A DNA stretch of 64,000 bases from Suilimivivens sp963618065 (lineage in GTDB: Bacteria > Bacillota > Clostridia > Lachnospirales > Lachnospiraceae): assembly GCA_963618065.1 (NCBI GenBank), contig CAVERH010000005.1, positions 25,748 through 89,747 on the forward strand, given 5' to 3'. Position 1 is the stretch's first letter; each line of letters opens with the position of its first letter. Shown piece after piece: positions 1 to 8,749 of the stretch. Made by a program: the position numbers and the translations under genes. The notes under the pieces were generated by a model. It was not told the DNA's origin and did not search any database. It saw only the letters and a list, made by a program, of their open reading frames with translations.

Positions 1-1
1 A

Positions 2-706
2 ACGATCTGTTATGGCGTGGCAGAGGGAATTGATCTGTATATGAAGGGGATTCTCGTGAGCCACGATCAGGGACTTCATTTCCACAAGGCACAGATCTTC
101 GGCTATGGAACGGAAGGCCTTGCCGACAGGGAGAAGACGAACGAAGCCATTCATCTGAAAATCTATGCAGACCGTGTGAATCCTTCAGTCTTTTATGGTT
201 TCGCGGATGGCTTTGCCATTTATTTAAGTACGGACGGTGGCGATCATTTCTACCTGATCAGTGAGCCGCTCTGTGAAGGAACTGTGCTTGGATTGATCGA
301 CTGTGCGAATAAAACAGAGATCCGGGGAGATGCCGGCAAGGAAGGTGTCTTTTACTGTGCAATGGGTAAGCACGGACTTTACCGCTTAAAGGTGGATCCG
401 GAAACGAAGGAGATTCAGTTTGTACGCCTGACGAAGGAGGGCGAAAGCGTCTTCCGTATGGGACTTGGCGTGCTTCCGGGACAGGATTACCGTACCGGTG
501 ACAAGGCTCTCTATATCTGCGGAATCATTGAGGAGCAGTATGGCTTCTTCCGGTCCTTTGATGAAGGTAAGACGTGGGAGAAGCTGAACAACGATGCACA
601 GCAGTTCGGAGACATCAACAGTATGGACGGCGACAGCAGAGAGCCTTATGTATTCTATATTGCGACCGGATCCTTTGGAGTAAAATATGGAAAACCGAAA
701 GCCTGA
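2..706 (+). CDS. C-terminal part of a GH74-like beta-propeller glycosidase (5' end outside window)
   Basis: The reading frame is open back to the first bases of the window, so only the C-terminal ~235 residues are present. Asp-box-like turns are visible (SHDQG, STDGGDHFY, SFDEGKTWEKLNND), and the end of the protein (QFGDINSMDGD followed by YIATGSFGVKYG) resembles the last blade of GH74 xyloglucanase-type seven-bladed propellers. GH74 enzymes cleave beta-1,4-glucan backbones of xyloglucan, but the catalytic aspartates cannot be judged from this fragment. No secretion signal can be assessed. The next gene starts inside the last 20 bases, suggesting translational coupling. It could instead be another sialidase-fold protein. 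Confidence 0.6.
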   Translation, partial: TICYGVAEGIDLYMKGILVSHDQGLHFHKAQIFGYGTEGLADREKTNEAIHLKIYADRVNPSVFYGFADGFAIYLSTDGGDHFYLISEPLCEGTVLGLIDCANKTEIRGDAGKEGVFYCAMGKHGLYRLKVDPETKEIQFVRLTKEGESVFRMGLGVLPGQDYRTGDKALYICGIIEEQYGFFRSFDEGKTWEKLNNDAQQFGDINSMDGDSREPYVFYIATGSFGVKYGKPKA

Positions 707-1205
707 AAAAAAGAAGCTCATAACCGGGGATACCCTGCCGTATCTGGGAGATACGCTGACGCTTACCGTGGTACGTGAGGATCGTAAGAGCGGACGCATA
801 AAGCGTGTGATGAACCGGCTCATTATGACGGTTCCCTATGAGGCGGATGCTTCTTTCCGTGCGCGGCTTTTAGACAAATGGTTCCGGAAGGAGGCACTTG
901 CCGTCCTCACGGAGAAGGCGGAAGAGTATGCAAGGTTTTATGGCGTTTCTTTTACGAAAATCTATATCAAGGATCAGAAAAGCTGCTGGGGAAGCTGCAG
1001 CTCGAAGGGAAACATTAATTTTAACTGGCGTATTCTGTTAGCGCCGGAGCCGGTGTGCGATTATATTGTGATCCATGAGCTTTGCCACAGGATCGAAATG
1101 AACCATTCACCGGAATACTGGAAGCTGGTGGAGCGGCTCTGCCCGGAGCACAGGCAGTACCGCAAATGGTTAAAGGATCATATCTATGAGCTTTATCCTT
1201 TTTAA
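687..1205 (+). CDS. YgjP-family (DUF45) zinc metallopeptidase-like protein
   Basis: 172 aa. The HELCH motif at residues 130-134 and His140 give the HExxH...H zinc site of the YgjP/DUF45 group; the preceding KSCWGSCSSKGNINFNWRI segment is also typical of it. The family is related to SprT/WLM-type peptidases; substrates are mostly unknown. The start ATG overlaps the previous gene by 20 bp and has GGAG four bases upstream. No signal peptide is seen, so a cytoplasmic location is likely. Transcription probably ends at the hairpin at 1264-1310 before spoIVA. Confidence 0.8.
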   Translation: MENRKPEKKKLITGDTLPYLGDTLTLTVVREDRKSGRIKRVMNRLIMTVPYEADASFRARLLDKWFRKEALAVLTEKAEEYARFYGVSFTKIYIKDQKSCWGSCSSKGNINFNWRILLAPEPVCDYIVIHELCHRIEMNHSPEYWKLVERLCPEHRQYRKWLKDHIYELYPF

Positions 1206-1255
1206 GAAAAAGCTTTGAATGGTTCATCATTTCGCTATAATTTTACTGGAATTAG

Positions 1256-1285
1256 TCATATTTAAAATACCTCTCCACATACATT
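1256..1285 (+). promoter_or_regulatory. Sigma-E-type promoter of spoIVA
   Basis: TCATATT at 1256-1262 matches the sigma-E -35 consensus KMATATT at every position. After 15 bp, CATACATT at 1278-1285 matches the -10 consensus CATACAMT at seven of eight. spoIVA is sigma-E dependent in Bacillus and Clostridium, so context agrees. The start of transcription would lie near 1292, giving a leader of about 20 nt. The -10 element lies inside the hairpin described at 1264-1310. Confidence 0.75.
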
Positions 1286-1310
1286 TTATTAAATGTGCGA
1301 GAGGTATTTT
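1264..1310 (+). terminator. Hairpin containing the spoIVA promoter and ribosome-binding site
   Basis: AAAATACCTCTC (1264-1275) pairs perfectly with GAGAGGTATTTT (1299-1310); inside, CACAT (1276-1280) pairs with ATGTG (1293-1297). A short T run follows and overlaps the region before the spoIVA ATG (1312). It resembles a terminator for the upstream operon, but the 3' arm contains the GAGAGG that must serve as the spoIVA ribosome-binding site. A transcript entering from upstream would fold this site shut; one started at about 1292 lacks the 5' arm. Confidence 0.7.
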
Positions 1311-1311
1311 T

Positions 1312-2799
1312 ATGGAATTGAATACGAACAGGGAATATGATTTATACAACGATATTAAGCAGCGCTGCAAGGGCGAGATTTACATTGGAGTAGTCGGTCC
1401 TGTGCGCACCGGAAAGTCCACTTTTATCAAGCGGTTTATGGAAGAAATGGTGCTTCCGAATATGTCCGATGAATTTGAAAAGGAGCGTGCGGTAGATGAA
1501 CTTCCACAGAGTGCCGGGGGAAAAACCGTAACCACGACAGAGCCGAAGTTTATTCCGAAGGAAGCAGCCAGAATTAAGATTCAGGAGGGAATCGAAGCCA
1601 GTGTGCGCCTGATTGACTGCGTCGGTTATATGGTAGAGGGCGCGGCCGGGCACATGGAGGATAGTGCGGAGCGTATGGTGAAAACGCCCTGGGCAAAAGA
1701 AGAAATTCCGTTTACCAAGGCGGCAGAGATTGGAACAAGGAAAGTCATCCAGGATCATTCCACGATTGGAATTGTCGTGACCTGTGATGGCAGCTTTGGC
1801 GAAATTGAACGGGAAAACTACATAAAGGCAGAGGAACAGACCATTAAGGAGCTGAAAAAGCTAAAGAAGCCGTTCGTGGTTCTGATGAACACGGTAAAAC
1901 CCCATGGCGAGGAAGCGAGACAGCTGTCGAAGGAGCTTGCCGGGAAGTATCATGTTACGGTTGTTCCGGTAAACTGCAAGCAGCTTGGCAAGGAAGACAT
2001 TTTGCAGATCTTTGAAAAGGTGCTTTGTGAATTCCCGATCAGCTCGATGGAATTTTATCTGCCTAAATGGGTGAACATGCTTCCTATGGATTATCCGCTT
2101 AAGGCAGACCTGATTAATCAGATCAAGGACCTTATGGATCAGTATGAAACCATTAAGGATGCCAGAGAAAATGATGTCAATCTGGTAAGTGAATATGTCA
2201 CGGCAAGCAAGATGGACGGAATCGATTTATCCAGCGGCTGTGTACGGATCTGGGTGCAGATCGGAGACAATTACTATTACCAGATGCTGAGTGAAATGGT
2301 GGATGAACCGATTCAGAATGAATATCAGTTACTCTCATCCCTGAAGGACATGGCAAAGATGAAGAAAGAATACCAGAAGGTCATTCATGCCATGGATGCG
2401 GTGCGGTACAACGGCTATGGCGTGGTATCCCCGGAACGGTCGGAGATCCGTCTGGATAAGCCGGAGGTCATCCGTCATGGTAATAAGTACGGTGTCAAGA
2501 TCCATGCGGAGAGCCCGAGCATTCATCTGATTAAGGCCAACATCGAGACGGAGATTTCTCCGATTGTCGGAAGCGAAAGCCAGGCCAATGATCTGATTAA
2601 ATTTATTGAAACGGAGAGTGAGCGGGGAGATGGGATCTGGGAAACCAACATTTTCGGCAAGTCGGTGGAACAGCTTGTATATGATGGGATTAATAGCAAG
2701 ATTGCTATGATCGGAAATGAAAGCCAGTTAAAGCTTCAGGAAACCATGCAGAAGATCGTGAACGAATCCAATGGCGGTATGGTCTGCATTATTATTTAA
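1312..2799 (+). CDS. spoIVA: Stage IV sporulation protein A, spore-coat morphogenetic ATPase
   Basis: 495 aa, close to the 492 aa of B. subtilis SpoIVA. SpoIVA polymerises on the outer forespore membrane using ATP and forms the basement layer on which the coat is assembled. The N-terminal P-loop GPVRTGKST lies at about residues 29-37, and the whole protein follows the family pattern. I chose ATG 1312 rather than upstream in-frame starts because GAGAGG lies seven bases before it and the upstream extension (…HHFAIILLELVIF…) is encoded by promoter and hairpin DNA. It is expressed in the mother cell from the sigma-E promoter just upstream. Confidence 0.95.
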   Translation: MELNTNREYDLYNDIKQRCKGEIYIGVVGPVRTGKSTFIKRFMEEMVLPNMSDEFEKERAVDELPQSAGGKTVTTTEPKFIPKEAARIKIQEGIEASVRLIDCVGYMVEGAAGHMEDSAERMVKTPWAKEEIPFTKAAEIGTRKVIQDHSTIGIVVTCDGSFGEIERENYIKAEEQTIKELKKLKKPFVVLMNTVKPHGEEARQLSKELAGKYHVTVVPVNCKQLGKEDILQIFEKVLCEFPISSMEFYLPKWVNMLPMDYPLKADLINQIKDLMDQYETIKDARENDVNLVSEYVTASKMDGIDLSSGCVRIWVQIGDNYYYQMLSEMVDEPIQNEYQLLSSLKDMAKMKKEYQKVIHAMDAVRYNGYGVVSPERSEIRLDKPEVIRHGNKYGVKIHAESPSIHLIKANIETEISPIVGSESQANDLIKFIETESERGDGIWETNIFGKSVEQLVYDGINSKIAMIGNESQLKLQETMQKIVNESNGGMVCIII

Positions 2800-2850
2800 A
2801 ATCAATTATCTGAAATCAGAAGCTTTCCTCTATTCATTTTCTCATAATTT

Positions 2851-2888
2851 TGGTATACTTAAATGGTGCAGGACTTCCTGCACCATTT
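2851..2888 (+). promoter_or_regulatory. Extended -10 promoter with perfect 12-bp dyad at the start site (punA operon)
   Basis: TGGTATACT (2851-2859) is an extended -10 element; no good -35 is seen. Two bases after it, AAATGGTGCAGG (2861-2872) and CCTGCACCATTT (2877-2888) form a perfect inverted repeat with a 4-nt centre. The predicted start (about 2866) falls inside the left arm. It may be an operator for the nucleoside-salvage genes or the spoIVA terminator; there is no T tract after it, which argues against a simple intrinsic terminator. Confidence 0.5.
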
Positions 2889-2958
2889 ATCATGATTGGG
2901 AAACTGATCCATTAAAAATAATTAAACGGAAAAGTGATTAGAAAAGTGAGGGTATGCA

Positions 2959-3780
2959 ATGAATCAGGTATATGAGAAGGTAACAAAGTGTTATGAGAGC
3001 ATTAAGGACAAAATTCCATTTACTCCAAGGGTTGCATTGGTGCTTGGCTCCGGTCTTGGCAATTATGCAGATACGATGGAAGTAAAGGGAGAAATTGATT
3101 ATAAAGAAATTGAGGGATTTCCGGTTTCAACCGTACCGGGACATGCCGGTAAATTTATCTTTGGCTACGTGAAGGAAGTCCCGGTGGTATGCATGAAGGG
3201 ACGTGTTCATTACTATGAGGGATATTCTATATCGGATGTGGTTCTGCCCACCCGCCTGATGAAGATGATGGGAGCAGAGATTTTGTTTCTTACGAATGCT
3301 TCCGGAGGAATCAATGGGGCTTTCCGGGCAGGCGACTTTATGCTGATTACCGATCACATTTCCTGCTTTGCACCGAATCCGCTGATCGGACCGAATGTGG
3401 ACGAGTTCGGAGTACGGTTCCCGGATATGACCAGTATTTATGATGAGGACTTACAGGAGATCATCCGCAATAGGGCGAAGGAAAACCGGATTGATTTAAA
3501 AGAGGGCGTTTACGTCCAGCTTACCGGACCTTCCTTTGAATCCCCGGCAGAAATCCGTATGCTGCGGACACTTGGTGCAGATGCGGTAGGGATGAGTACG
3601 GTTGTGGAAGCCCTTGTGGCAAATCATATGGGAATGAAGATCTGCGGAATTTCCTGCGTCTGCAATCTGGCAGCCGGAATGAATGAACAGCCGCTGACCC
3701 ATGAGGAGGTGCAGGAAGCCTCTGCCAAGGCAGCACCGTTGTTTGAACAGCTTGTTACAGAAAGTATTGCAGCATTTTAG
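2959..3780 (+). CDS. punA: Purine nucleoside phosphorylase (trimeric, inosine/guanosine type)
   Basis: 273 aa, the usual length for low-molecular-mass trimeric PNP. It splits inosine and guanosine (or their deoxy forms) with phosphate to free base and (deoxy)ribose 1-phosphate. Visible signatures are VLGSGLGNYAD near residue 28 (phosphate loop), GRVHYYEGY, and FLTNASGGING. It is followed at once by cytidine deaminase and an adenosine-type deaminase, a nucleoside salvage operon. GTGAGGG precedes the ATG. The palindrome and promoter at 2851-2888 probably drive it. Confidence 0.93.
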   Translation: MNQVYEKVTKCYESIKDKIPFTPRVALVLGSGLGNYADTMEVKGEIDYKEIEGFPVSTVPGHAGKFIFGYVKEVPVVCMKGRVHYYEGYSISDVVLPTRLMKMMGAEILFLTNASGGINGAFRAGDFMLITDHISCFAPNPLIGPNVDEFGVRFPDMTSIYDEDLQEIIRNRAKENRIDLKEGVYVQLTGPSFESPAEIRMLRTLGADAVGMSTVVEALVANHMGMKICGISCVCNLAAGMNEQPLTHEEVQEASAKAAPLFEQLVTESIAAF

Positions 3781-3798
3781 GAAAAGGAGGAAATGGCA

Positions 3799-4236
3799 AT
3801 GTTTCATTTAGAGAGCATTCCTGTTACCGACCTGATTATTTCTGCCATGGAAGCAAGAAAGAAGGCCTATGCGCCGTATTCCAACTATATGGTAGGAGCG
3901 GCACTTCTTACGAATGATTTGCGGATTTATACAGGCTGTAATATTGAGAATGCCGCATTTACCCCGGGAATCTGTGCGGAACGCTGCGCAATCAGTAAGG
4001 CCGTCAGTGAAGGAAACCTGAAATTCAAGGCGATTGCCATTGCCGGAAGCCCGAAGGGAGAAACACTTACCCAGTATTCTTATCCATGTGGCGTCTGCAG
4101 GCAGGTGATGCGGGAATTTGTAAAGCCGAACGACTTTTTTATCATTGTAGCAAGGAGCGTGGAGGAGTATCAGGTCTTTACGTTGGAACAGCTCCTGCCG
4201 GAGAGCTTTGGAAATGAAAATTTACAGGGAATATAA
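3799..4236 (+). CDS. cdd: Cytidine deaminase
   Basis: About 145 aa, homotetrameric type. Converts cytidine and deoxycytidine to uridine and deoxyuridine. The zinc and catalytic motifs are CAE at residues 59-61 and PCGVC with Cys97 and Cys100. GGAGG at 3786-3790 fits ATG 3799 (8-nt spacing) better than the in-frame ATG 3793 (2-nt spacing), so the shorter start is preferred. It lies 18 bp after punA and 15 bp before the amidohydrolase, in the same operon. Confidence 0.93.
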   Translation: MFHLESIPVTDLIISAMEARKKAYAPYSNYMVGAALLTNDLRIYTGCNIENAAFTPGICAERCAISKAVSEGNLKFKAIAIAGSPKGETLTQYSYPCGVCRQVMREFVKPNDFFIIVARSVEEYQVFTLEQLLPESFGNENLQGI

Positions 4237-4251
4237 GAAAAGAGGGTTGCA

Positions 4252-5553
4252 ATGAAATTACGTTTTTACAATGCAAGAATCCTTTCCATGGAGGAAGAAA
4301 TGGAAATTATTAAGGGAGAGATCTGGACAGAGGATAAGCGGATTCTGTATGTCGGACCATCTGTCACAAAGCAGGAAATCTGTAAAAAACTGCAAAGAGA
4401 AGAGATCGAATTTAGCCGTGAAATCGACTGTGACGGGGATTTATTAATGCCCGGATTTAAGAATGCCCACACACATTCCGGCATGACGGCACTGCGTTCC
4501 TATGCCGATGACCTGCCGTTAAATGAATGGCTCAATGAGCAGATCTTTCCGGTGGAAGCGAAGATGACGCAGGAGGATATTTATGAATTAAGCAAGCTTG
4601 CCGTATTAGAATACCTGACAAGCGGTGTGACGGCGGTGTTTGATATGTACCTTACACCGGAGAGCATTGCACGGTCCTTTGAAGATATGGGGATGCGTTG
4701 TGTACAGGTGAGTGCGCTGAATAATTTCAGCCAGTCCTTAGAGCTGATGGAGGAAATGTATCAGAAGCTGAATCAGCCGGACAGCCTCAATTCTTATTTT
4801 CTGGGCTTTCATGCAGAATACACCTGCAGCCGGGAATTGCTGGAACAGGTGGCGGCTCTTGCACAGAAATATCAGGCACCGGTCTTTACCCATCTTGCAG
4901 AAACCGAAGCGGAGGTGGAGGGCTGTAAGGAGCGTTATGGCATGACTCCGCTTGCATTTCTTGACTCGATCCATATGTTTGACTATGGTGGTGGAATTTA
5001 TCATGGGGTGCATATGACAGAAGAAGATCTTCAGATCATGAAAAAGCGCGGACTCTGTATTGTAACGAATCCGGCATCCAATCTCAAACTGGCAAGTGGT
5101 ATTGCACCGATTGCAGATTATTTGAAGCAGGGGATTCCGGTAGCGATCGGAACGGATGGCTCTGCCAGTAATAACTGCCTTGATATGTTCCGGGAGATGT
5201 TTCTGGTAACCGGGCTTGCCAAGGTACGGGAAGGGGATGCCTCTGCGGTAGATGCAAAAGAAGTATTGAAGATGGCAACAGTAAACGGCGCACAGGCCAT
5301 GGGGCTTAAAGACTGTGATGTATTAGCACAAGGAAAATATGCCGATATGATCCGCATTGACTTAAAGCAGCCTAATATGCAGCCGATTCACAATATCTGC
5401 AAGAACCTTGTATACAGTGGAAGCAAGGCCAATGTGAAGATGACGATGGTAAACGGAAGGATTCTGTATGAAAACGGAGTTTTTGCAGAAGAACTGCAGG
5501 CTGACAGAATTTATCAGACATGTGAAGAAATTACATGTAAGCTTTGTGGCTGA
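4252..5553 (+). CDS. mtaD: Amidohydrolase, probable MTA/S-adenosylhomocysteine deaminase
   Basis: 433 aa metal-dependent amidohydrolase of the subtype III / MtaD group. Metal ligands are visible: HTH at residues 73-75, the HAE of GFHAEYTCS, the His of VFTHLAETEAE, and the Asp of AIGTDGSASNN. Family members deaminate 5'-methylthioadenosine, S-adenosylhomocysteine or adenosine to inosine compounds, consistent with its neighbours punA and cdd. Other cytosine/guanine deaminase-like activities cannot be excluded. GAGGG lies before the ATG. Confidence 0.85.
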   Translation: MKLRFYNARILSMEEEMEIIKGEIWTEDKRILYVGPSVTKQEICKKLQREEIEFSREIDCDGDLLMPGFKNAHTHSGMTALRSYADDLPLNEWLNEQIFPVEAKMTQEDIYELSKLAVLEYLTSGVTAVFDMYLTPESIARSFEDMGMRCVQVSALNNFSQSLELMEEMYQKLNQPDSLNSYFLGFHAEYTCSRELLEQVAALAQKYQAPVFTHLAETEAEVEGCKERYGMTPLAFLDSIHMFDYGGGIYHGVHMTEEDLQIMKKRGLCIVTNPASNLKLASGIAPIADYLKQGIPVAIGTDGSASNNCLDMFREMFLVTGLAKVREGDASAVDAKEVLKMATVNGAQAMGLKDCDVLAQGKYADMIRIDLKQPNMQPIHNICKNLVYSGSKANVKMTMVNGRILYENGVFAEELQADRIYQTCEEITCKLCG

Positions 5554-5599
5554 AAGGTTATAACAAGGATAATAAAGAGTGGAATTATTACACAATATC

Positions 5600-5628
5600 T
5601 TTAAATGAACAAACAGTTGTGCTATGAT
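5600..5628 (+). promoter_or_regulatory. Possible sigma-A promoter for the chemoreceptor
   Basis: TTTAAA (5600-5605), a 17-bp spacer, and TGCTATGAT (-10 at 5623-5628 with an extended TGn). The -35 is poor. I see no flagellar sigma-D (GCCGATAT-like) element. The gap after mtaD is 128 bp, so an independent promoter is plausible. Confidence 0.35.
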
Positions 5629-5681
5629 GAAATATAGATATACAGAAATGATATCATATAATGAAACTGGAGGGATATTTC

Positions 5682-6992
5682 ATGAAGAAAGAAGCGAAAG
5701 AAGAGTTCAGACAATTAATGGAAGAACGAAGGAAGAACAGGGAGAGGGTCGGCTTTTTAAATTCCATTAAGACCAACATCGTATTTCTGGTTGTATTAGT
5801 AGTGGCTATTACTGCGGTAATCTGCCATATTCCTTCTATTCCGATAGGGATTATGGTAGCCGTACTGATCGCATTTATGGTTGCTGCATACTTTGCCATT
5901 TCCATGTTTGTGAATCCGATTATTAAGATTTCAAGAAACATTGGAGCCATGGCAGAGATGGACTTCCGCGATGATGGCGTCCTGGATACTCTTGGAAGGA
6001 AAAAGGATGAAGTCGGTGTTATGGCGCGTGCCTTAATCCGTATGCGCAAGGAAATGAAGACTGCCATTGGGAAGATCCGGGAGGGAAGCAGTGAATTATA
6101 TGATGCGGCGCAGTCCATGAACAAATCAGCTTCCCAGACATCAGAATCTGTAGAGCAGGTCGATAAGGCAATTTCAGAAATCGCACAGGGCGCAACCTCT
6201 CAGGCACAGGAGACACAGACTGCTACCGAGAATGTTATTCTGATGGGAAATATGATTGAAGAAGCAAACAATGAGATCGAAGATCTTCGCAACAGCGCAA
6301 GAGACATGCGTACTGCCGGTGAAAATGCCATGAAGATTCTCGGGGAACTGAATAAAATTAACCAGCAGACAAAGGACGCAATCTCTGTGATTTATGAACA
6401 GACCAACACCACGAATACTTCGGCCATGAAAATTAAGGAAGCAACCAATATCATTACCGATATTGCAGAAGAAACCAATCTTCTTTCCTTAAATGCTTCT
6501 ATTGAGGCAGCACGTGCCGGAGAACAGGGAAGAGGCTTTGCGGTTGTTGCTTCCCAGATCCAGAAGCTTGCCGAACAGTCCAATGAATCGGCAAGACAGA
6601 TTGCATTGATCATTGACGAACTGATTTCTGACTCGGCGAAATCCGTGGGAACCATGGAAGAGGTGAAGGAAGTGATTAAGAAGCAGGATGAATACGTTTC
6701 TAATACGGAAGCTTCCTTCCATGATGTGAATGATGGTATTGCCAAGTCAATTGAGGGAATTCATGCGATTGCTGTCAAGACAAAGGATTTAGACGGCGCG
6801 AGAGTGAAGGTTGTGGATGTTGTCCAGAATCTGACTGCAATTGCAGAAGAAAATGCGGCAAGTACGGAAGAAACTTCAGCATCTGCGGCAGAAGTTGGCA
6901 ATACAATCGGAAATGTTGCACAGGAAGCAAAGCATTTGAATGTAATTGCGAATGATCTCGATGAGAATATCAAAGTCTTTATCATGGATTAG
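5682..6992 (+). CDS. Methyl-accepting chemotaxis protein without an extracellular sensor domain
   Basis: 436 aa. Two transmembrane segments lie close together (about residues 22-44 and 47-70) with only a few residues between, so there is no periplasmic sensor. A HAMP-like segment follows, then a long coiled-coil signalling domain whose tip (NLLSLNASIEAARAGEQG) is the conserved CheA/CheW-binding hairpin. Start ATG 5682 was chosen for GGAGGG seven bases upstream; an in-frame ATG at 5661 would place that site inside the gene. It may sense membrane, cytoplasmic or redox cues. No other chemotaxis gene is nearby. Confidence 0.9.
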   Translation: MKKEAKEEFRQLMEERRKNRERVGFLNSIKTNIVFLVVLVVAITAVICHIPSIPIGIMVAVLIAFMVAAYFAISMFVNPIIKISRNIGAMAEMDFRDDGVLDTLGRKKDEVGVMARALIRMRKEMKTAIGKIREGSSELYDAAQSMNKSASQTSESVEQVDKAISEIAQGATSQAQETQTATENVILMGNMIEEANNEIEDLRNSARDMRTAGENAMKILGELNKINQQTKDAISVIYEQTNTTNTSAMKIKEATNIITDIAEETNLLSLNASIEAARAGEQGRGFAVVASQIQKLAEQSNESARQIALIIDELISDSAKSVGTMEEVKEVIKKQDEYVSNTEASFHDVNDGIAKSIEGIHAIAVKTKDLDGARVKVVDVVQNLTAIAEENAASTEETSASAAEVGNTIGNVAQEAKHLNVIANDLDENIKVFIMD

Positions 6993-7004
6993 AGAAGAGA
7001 ATTT

Positions 7005-8690
7005 ATGGAGTATGTAATTTTTGCAGCAGCGCTTGGAATCATTCTGATTCTGCTATTCTTAAAAGGATTATACGATTACCGGCGAGAACAGAAGAGATTC
7101 AGGAAGCGTCTGCATACGGATTACGGAAAGAAGCTGGAACGGGAATACAGGCCGGAGTGGTTTGCACATATTTCCCGTTATGCGCAGAAGCATGTCGGGG
7201 AATTCCCGATTGATGAAATTACCTGGTGCGATTTGAATATGGACGAAGTGTTTAAGCAGATGAACTATACTTATTCTTCGGCAGGGGAAGAGTACTTATA
7301 TTATCTGTTACGGAATCCGCGGCTCGATGAGGATTACCTTTCCCATATGGAAAAGGTAATCCGCTATTTTGATAAGCACATGGAAGAGAGGGAAGATCTG
7401 CAGTTTATTTTCTCACGGCTTGGGAAGATTGGAAAATTTTCCATTTATGATTATCTGGATTATCTCGATAACCTGGGAGTTCGGAATAACAGGAGGCATT
7501 ATCTGGCTTTGCTTCTCATGCTTGTCTCAATCGGAATTATGGTAGTGAATTTTTCAGTGGGAATTCTGGCATTGCTTGCTGTCATGATCTATAACAATGT
7601 CACGTACTTTGGCATGAAGAAGGAAATAGAACCCTATATTACCAGCTTCGCTTATGTTTTCCGGCTGCTTAATATTTATCCGGAGTTTAAAAAGCACCGG
7701 GCAGACTGTCTGGAGAAAGAATTCGAGGATATGGAACTGGCGTTTCGCCAGATGGACGGATTTCAGAGAGGCTCCGGAATTGTCATGAGTGGAATGCGAG
7801 CCGGTGGAAGTGGAAGTCCGTTGGACATGCTGATGGATTTTCTGCGGATGGGATTCCATATTGATCTCATTAAATTTAATCAGATGCTTGGAGAGGTGCG
7901 CAAGCATCTGGATGCGGTGGACACGCTTCTGACCCATTATGGATTTATTGAAAGCTGTATTGCAATTGGAGAGTATCGGACTTATTTAGAAGACTTTTGT
8001 GTTCCTTCTTTTCATGAAGAAAAAAGAATCCGAATGGTGGAGGGATATCATCCATTGCTGACTGACCCGGTCAGAAACACGTTTAAGACCGGAAAGGGCA
8101 TGCTCATTACCGGCTCGAACGCTTCCGGTAAATCGACCTTTTTAAAAACTGTTGCAATCAATGCGCTTCTGGCACAAAGCATTCATACCTGTCTGGCAGA
8201 CGAATTTGAAACCTGCTTTTTCCGCATTTGTTCTTCCATGTCCCTGAAGGACGATGTATTGCATGGAGAAAGCTACTATATGGTGGAAATCAAATCCATG
8301 AAACGGATTCTGGATCTCATAGCAAATAAGGATTACCGGGTATTGTGCTTTGTGGATGAAGTGCTCCGCGGAACGAATACTGTAGAACGGATTGCAGCAT
8401 CTTCCCAGATCCTGAAAAGCCTGAATTCGGAAAACAGCATGTGCTTCGTGGCTACCCATGATATTGAACTGACAAGCCTTTTGGAAAACCGGTATGAGAA
8501 TTATCATTTCATGGAAGAGGTTACGGATGGAGATGTTGCGTTCAGCTATCGGCTGCTGTCCGGAAAGGCGACCACGCGAAATGCGATCCGCCTTTTGTCC
8601 ATTATGGGTTATCAGGAGGACATCATCCGGAAAGCTGAGCAGATGGCATCGGAATTTGTGAGGAACGCCCACTGGCAGATGCTTGACTAA
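7005..8690 (+). CDS. Membrane-anchored MutS-like (domain V) ATPase
   Basis: 561 aa. The C-terminal third is a MutS-type ATPase: Walker A GSNASGKSTF near residue 369 and Walker B-like CFVDEVLRGTN near 446, with ATHDIELT downstream. It lacks the mismatch-recognition domain. An N-terminal helix (VIFAAALGIILILLFLKGL) and a central hydrophobic pair (about residues 168-200) make it a membrane protein. The family is widespread in Firmicutes but its role is not established. It starts 12 bp after the chemoreceptor, so co-transcription is likely. It is distinct from the repair mutS at 33.7 kb. Confidence 0.85.
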   Translation: MEYVIFAAALGIILILLFLKGLYDYRREQKRFRKRLHTDYGKKLEREYRPEWFAHISRYAQKHVGEFPIDEITWCDLNMDEVFKQMNYTYSSAGEEYLYYLLRNPRLDEDYLSHMEKVIRYFDKHMEEREDLQFIFSRLGKIGKFSIYDYLDYLDNLGVRNNRRHYLALLLMLVSIGIMVVNFSVGILALLAVMIYNNVTYFGMKKEIEPYITSFAYVFRLLNIYPEFKKHRADCLEKEFEDMELAFRQMDGFQRGSGIVMSGMRAGGSGSPLDMLMDFLRMGFHIDLIKFNQMLGEVRKHLDAVDTLLTHYGFIESCIAIGEYRTYLEDFCVPSFHEEKRIRMVEGYHPLLTDPVRNTFKTGKGMLITGSNASGKSTFLKTVAINALLAQSIHTCLADEFETCFFRICSSMSLKDDVLHGESYYMVEIKSMKRILDLIANKDYRVLCFVDEVLRGTNTVERIAASSQILKSLNSENSMCFVATHDIELTSLLENRYENYHFMEEVTDGDVAFSYRLLSGKATTRNAIRLLSIMGYQEDIIRKAEQMASEFVRNAHWQMLD

Positions 8691-8749
8691 GAATAGGTGA
8701 AATGATAATATAATAGCTACAGTACTTGAAGAAAGGTCTTGGTAAGAAT

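Noticed and set aside
5600..5680. Flagellar sigma-D promoter before the chemoreceptor
   Set aside because: No TAAA-N15-GCCGATAT-like sequence is present.
5654..6124. 156-residue ORF opposite the chemoreceptor
   Set aside because: Antisense shadow of a clear methyl-accepting chemotaxis gene; no ribosome-binding site and Ile/Ser/Thr-rich composition from the reverse strand.
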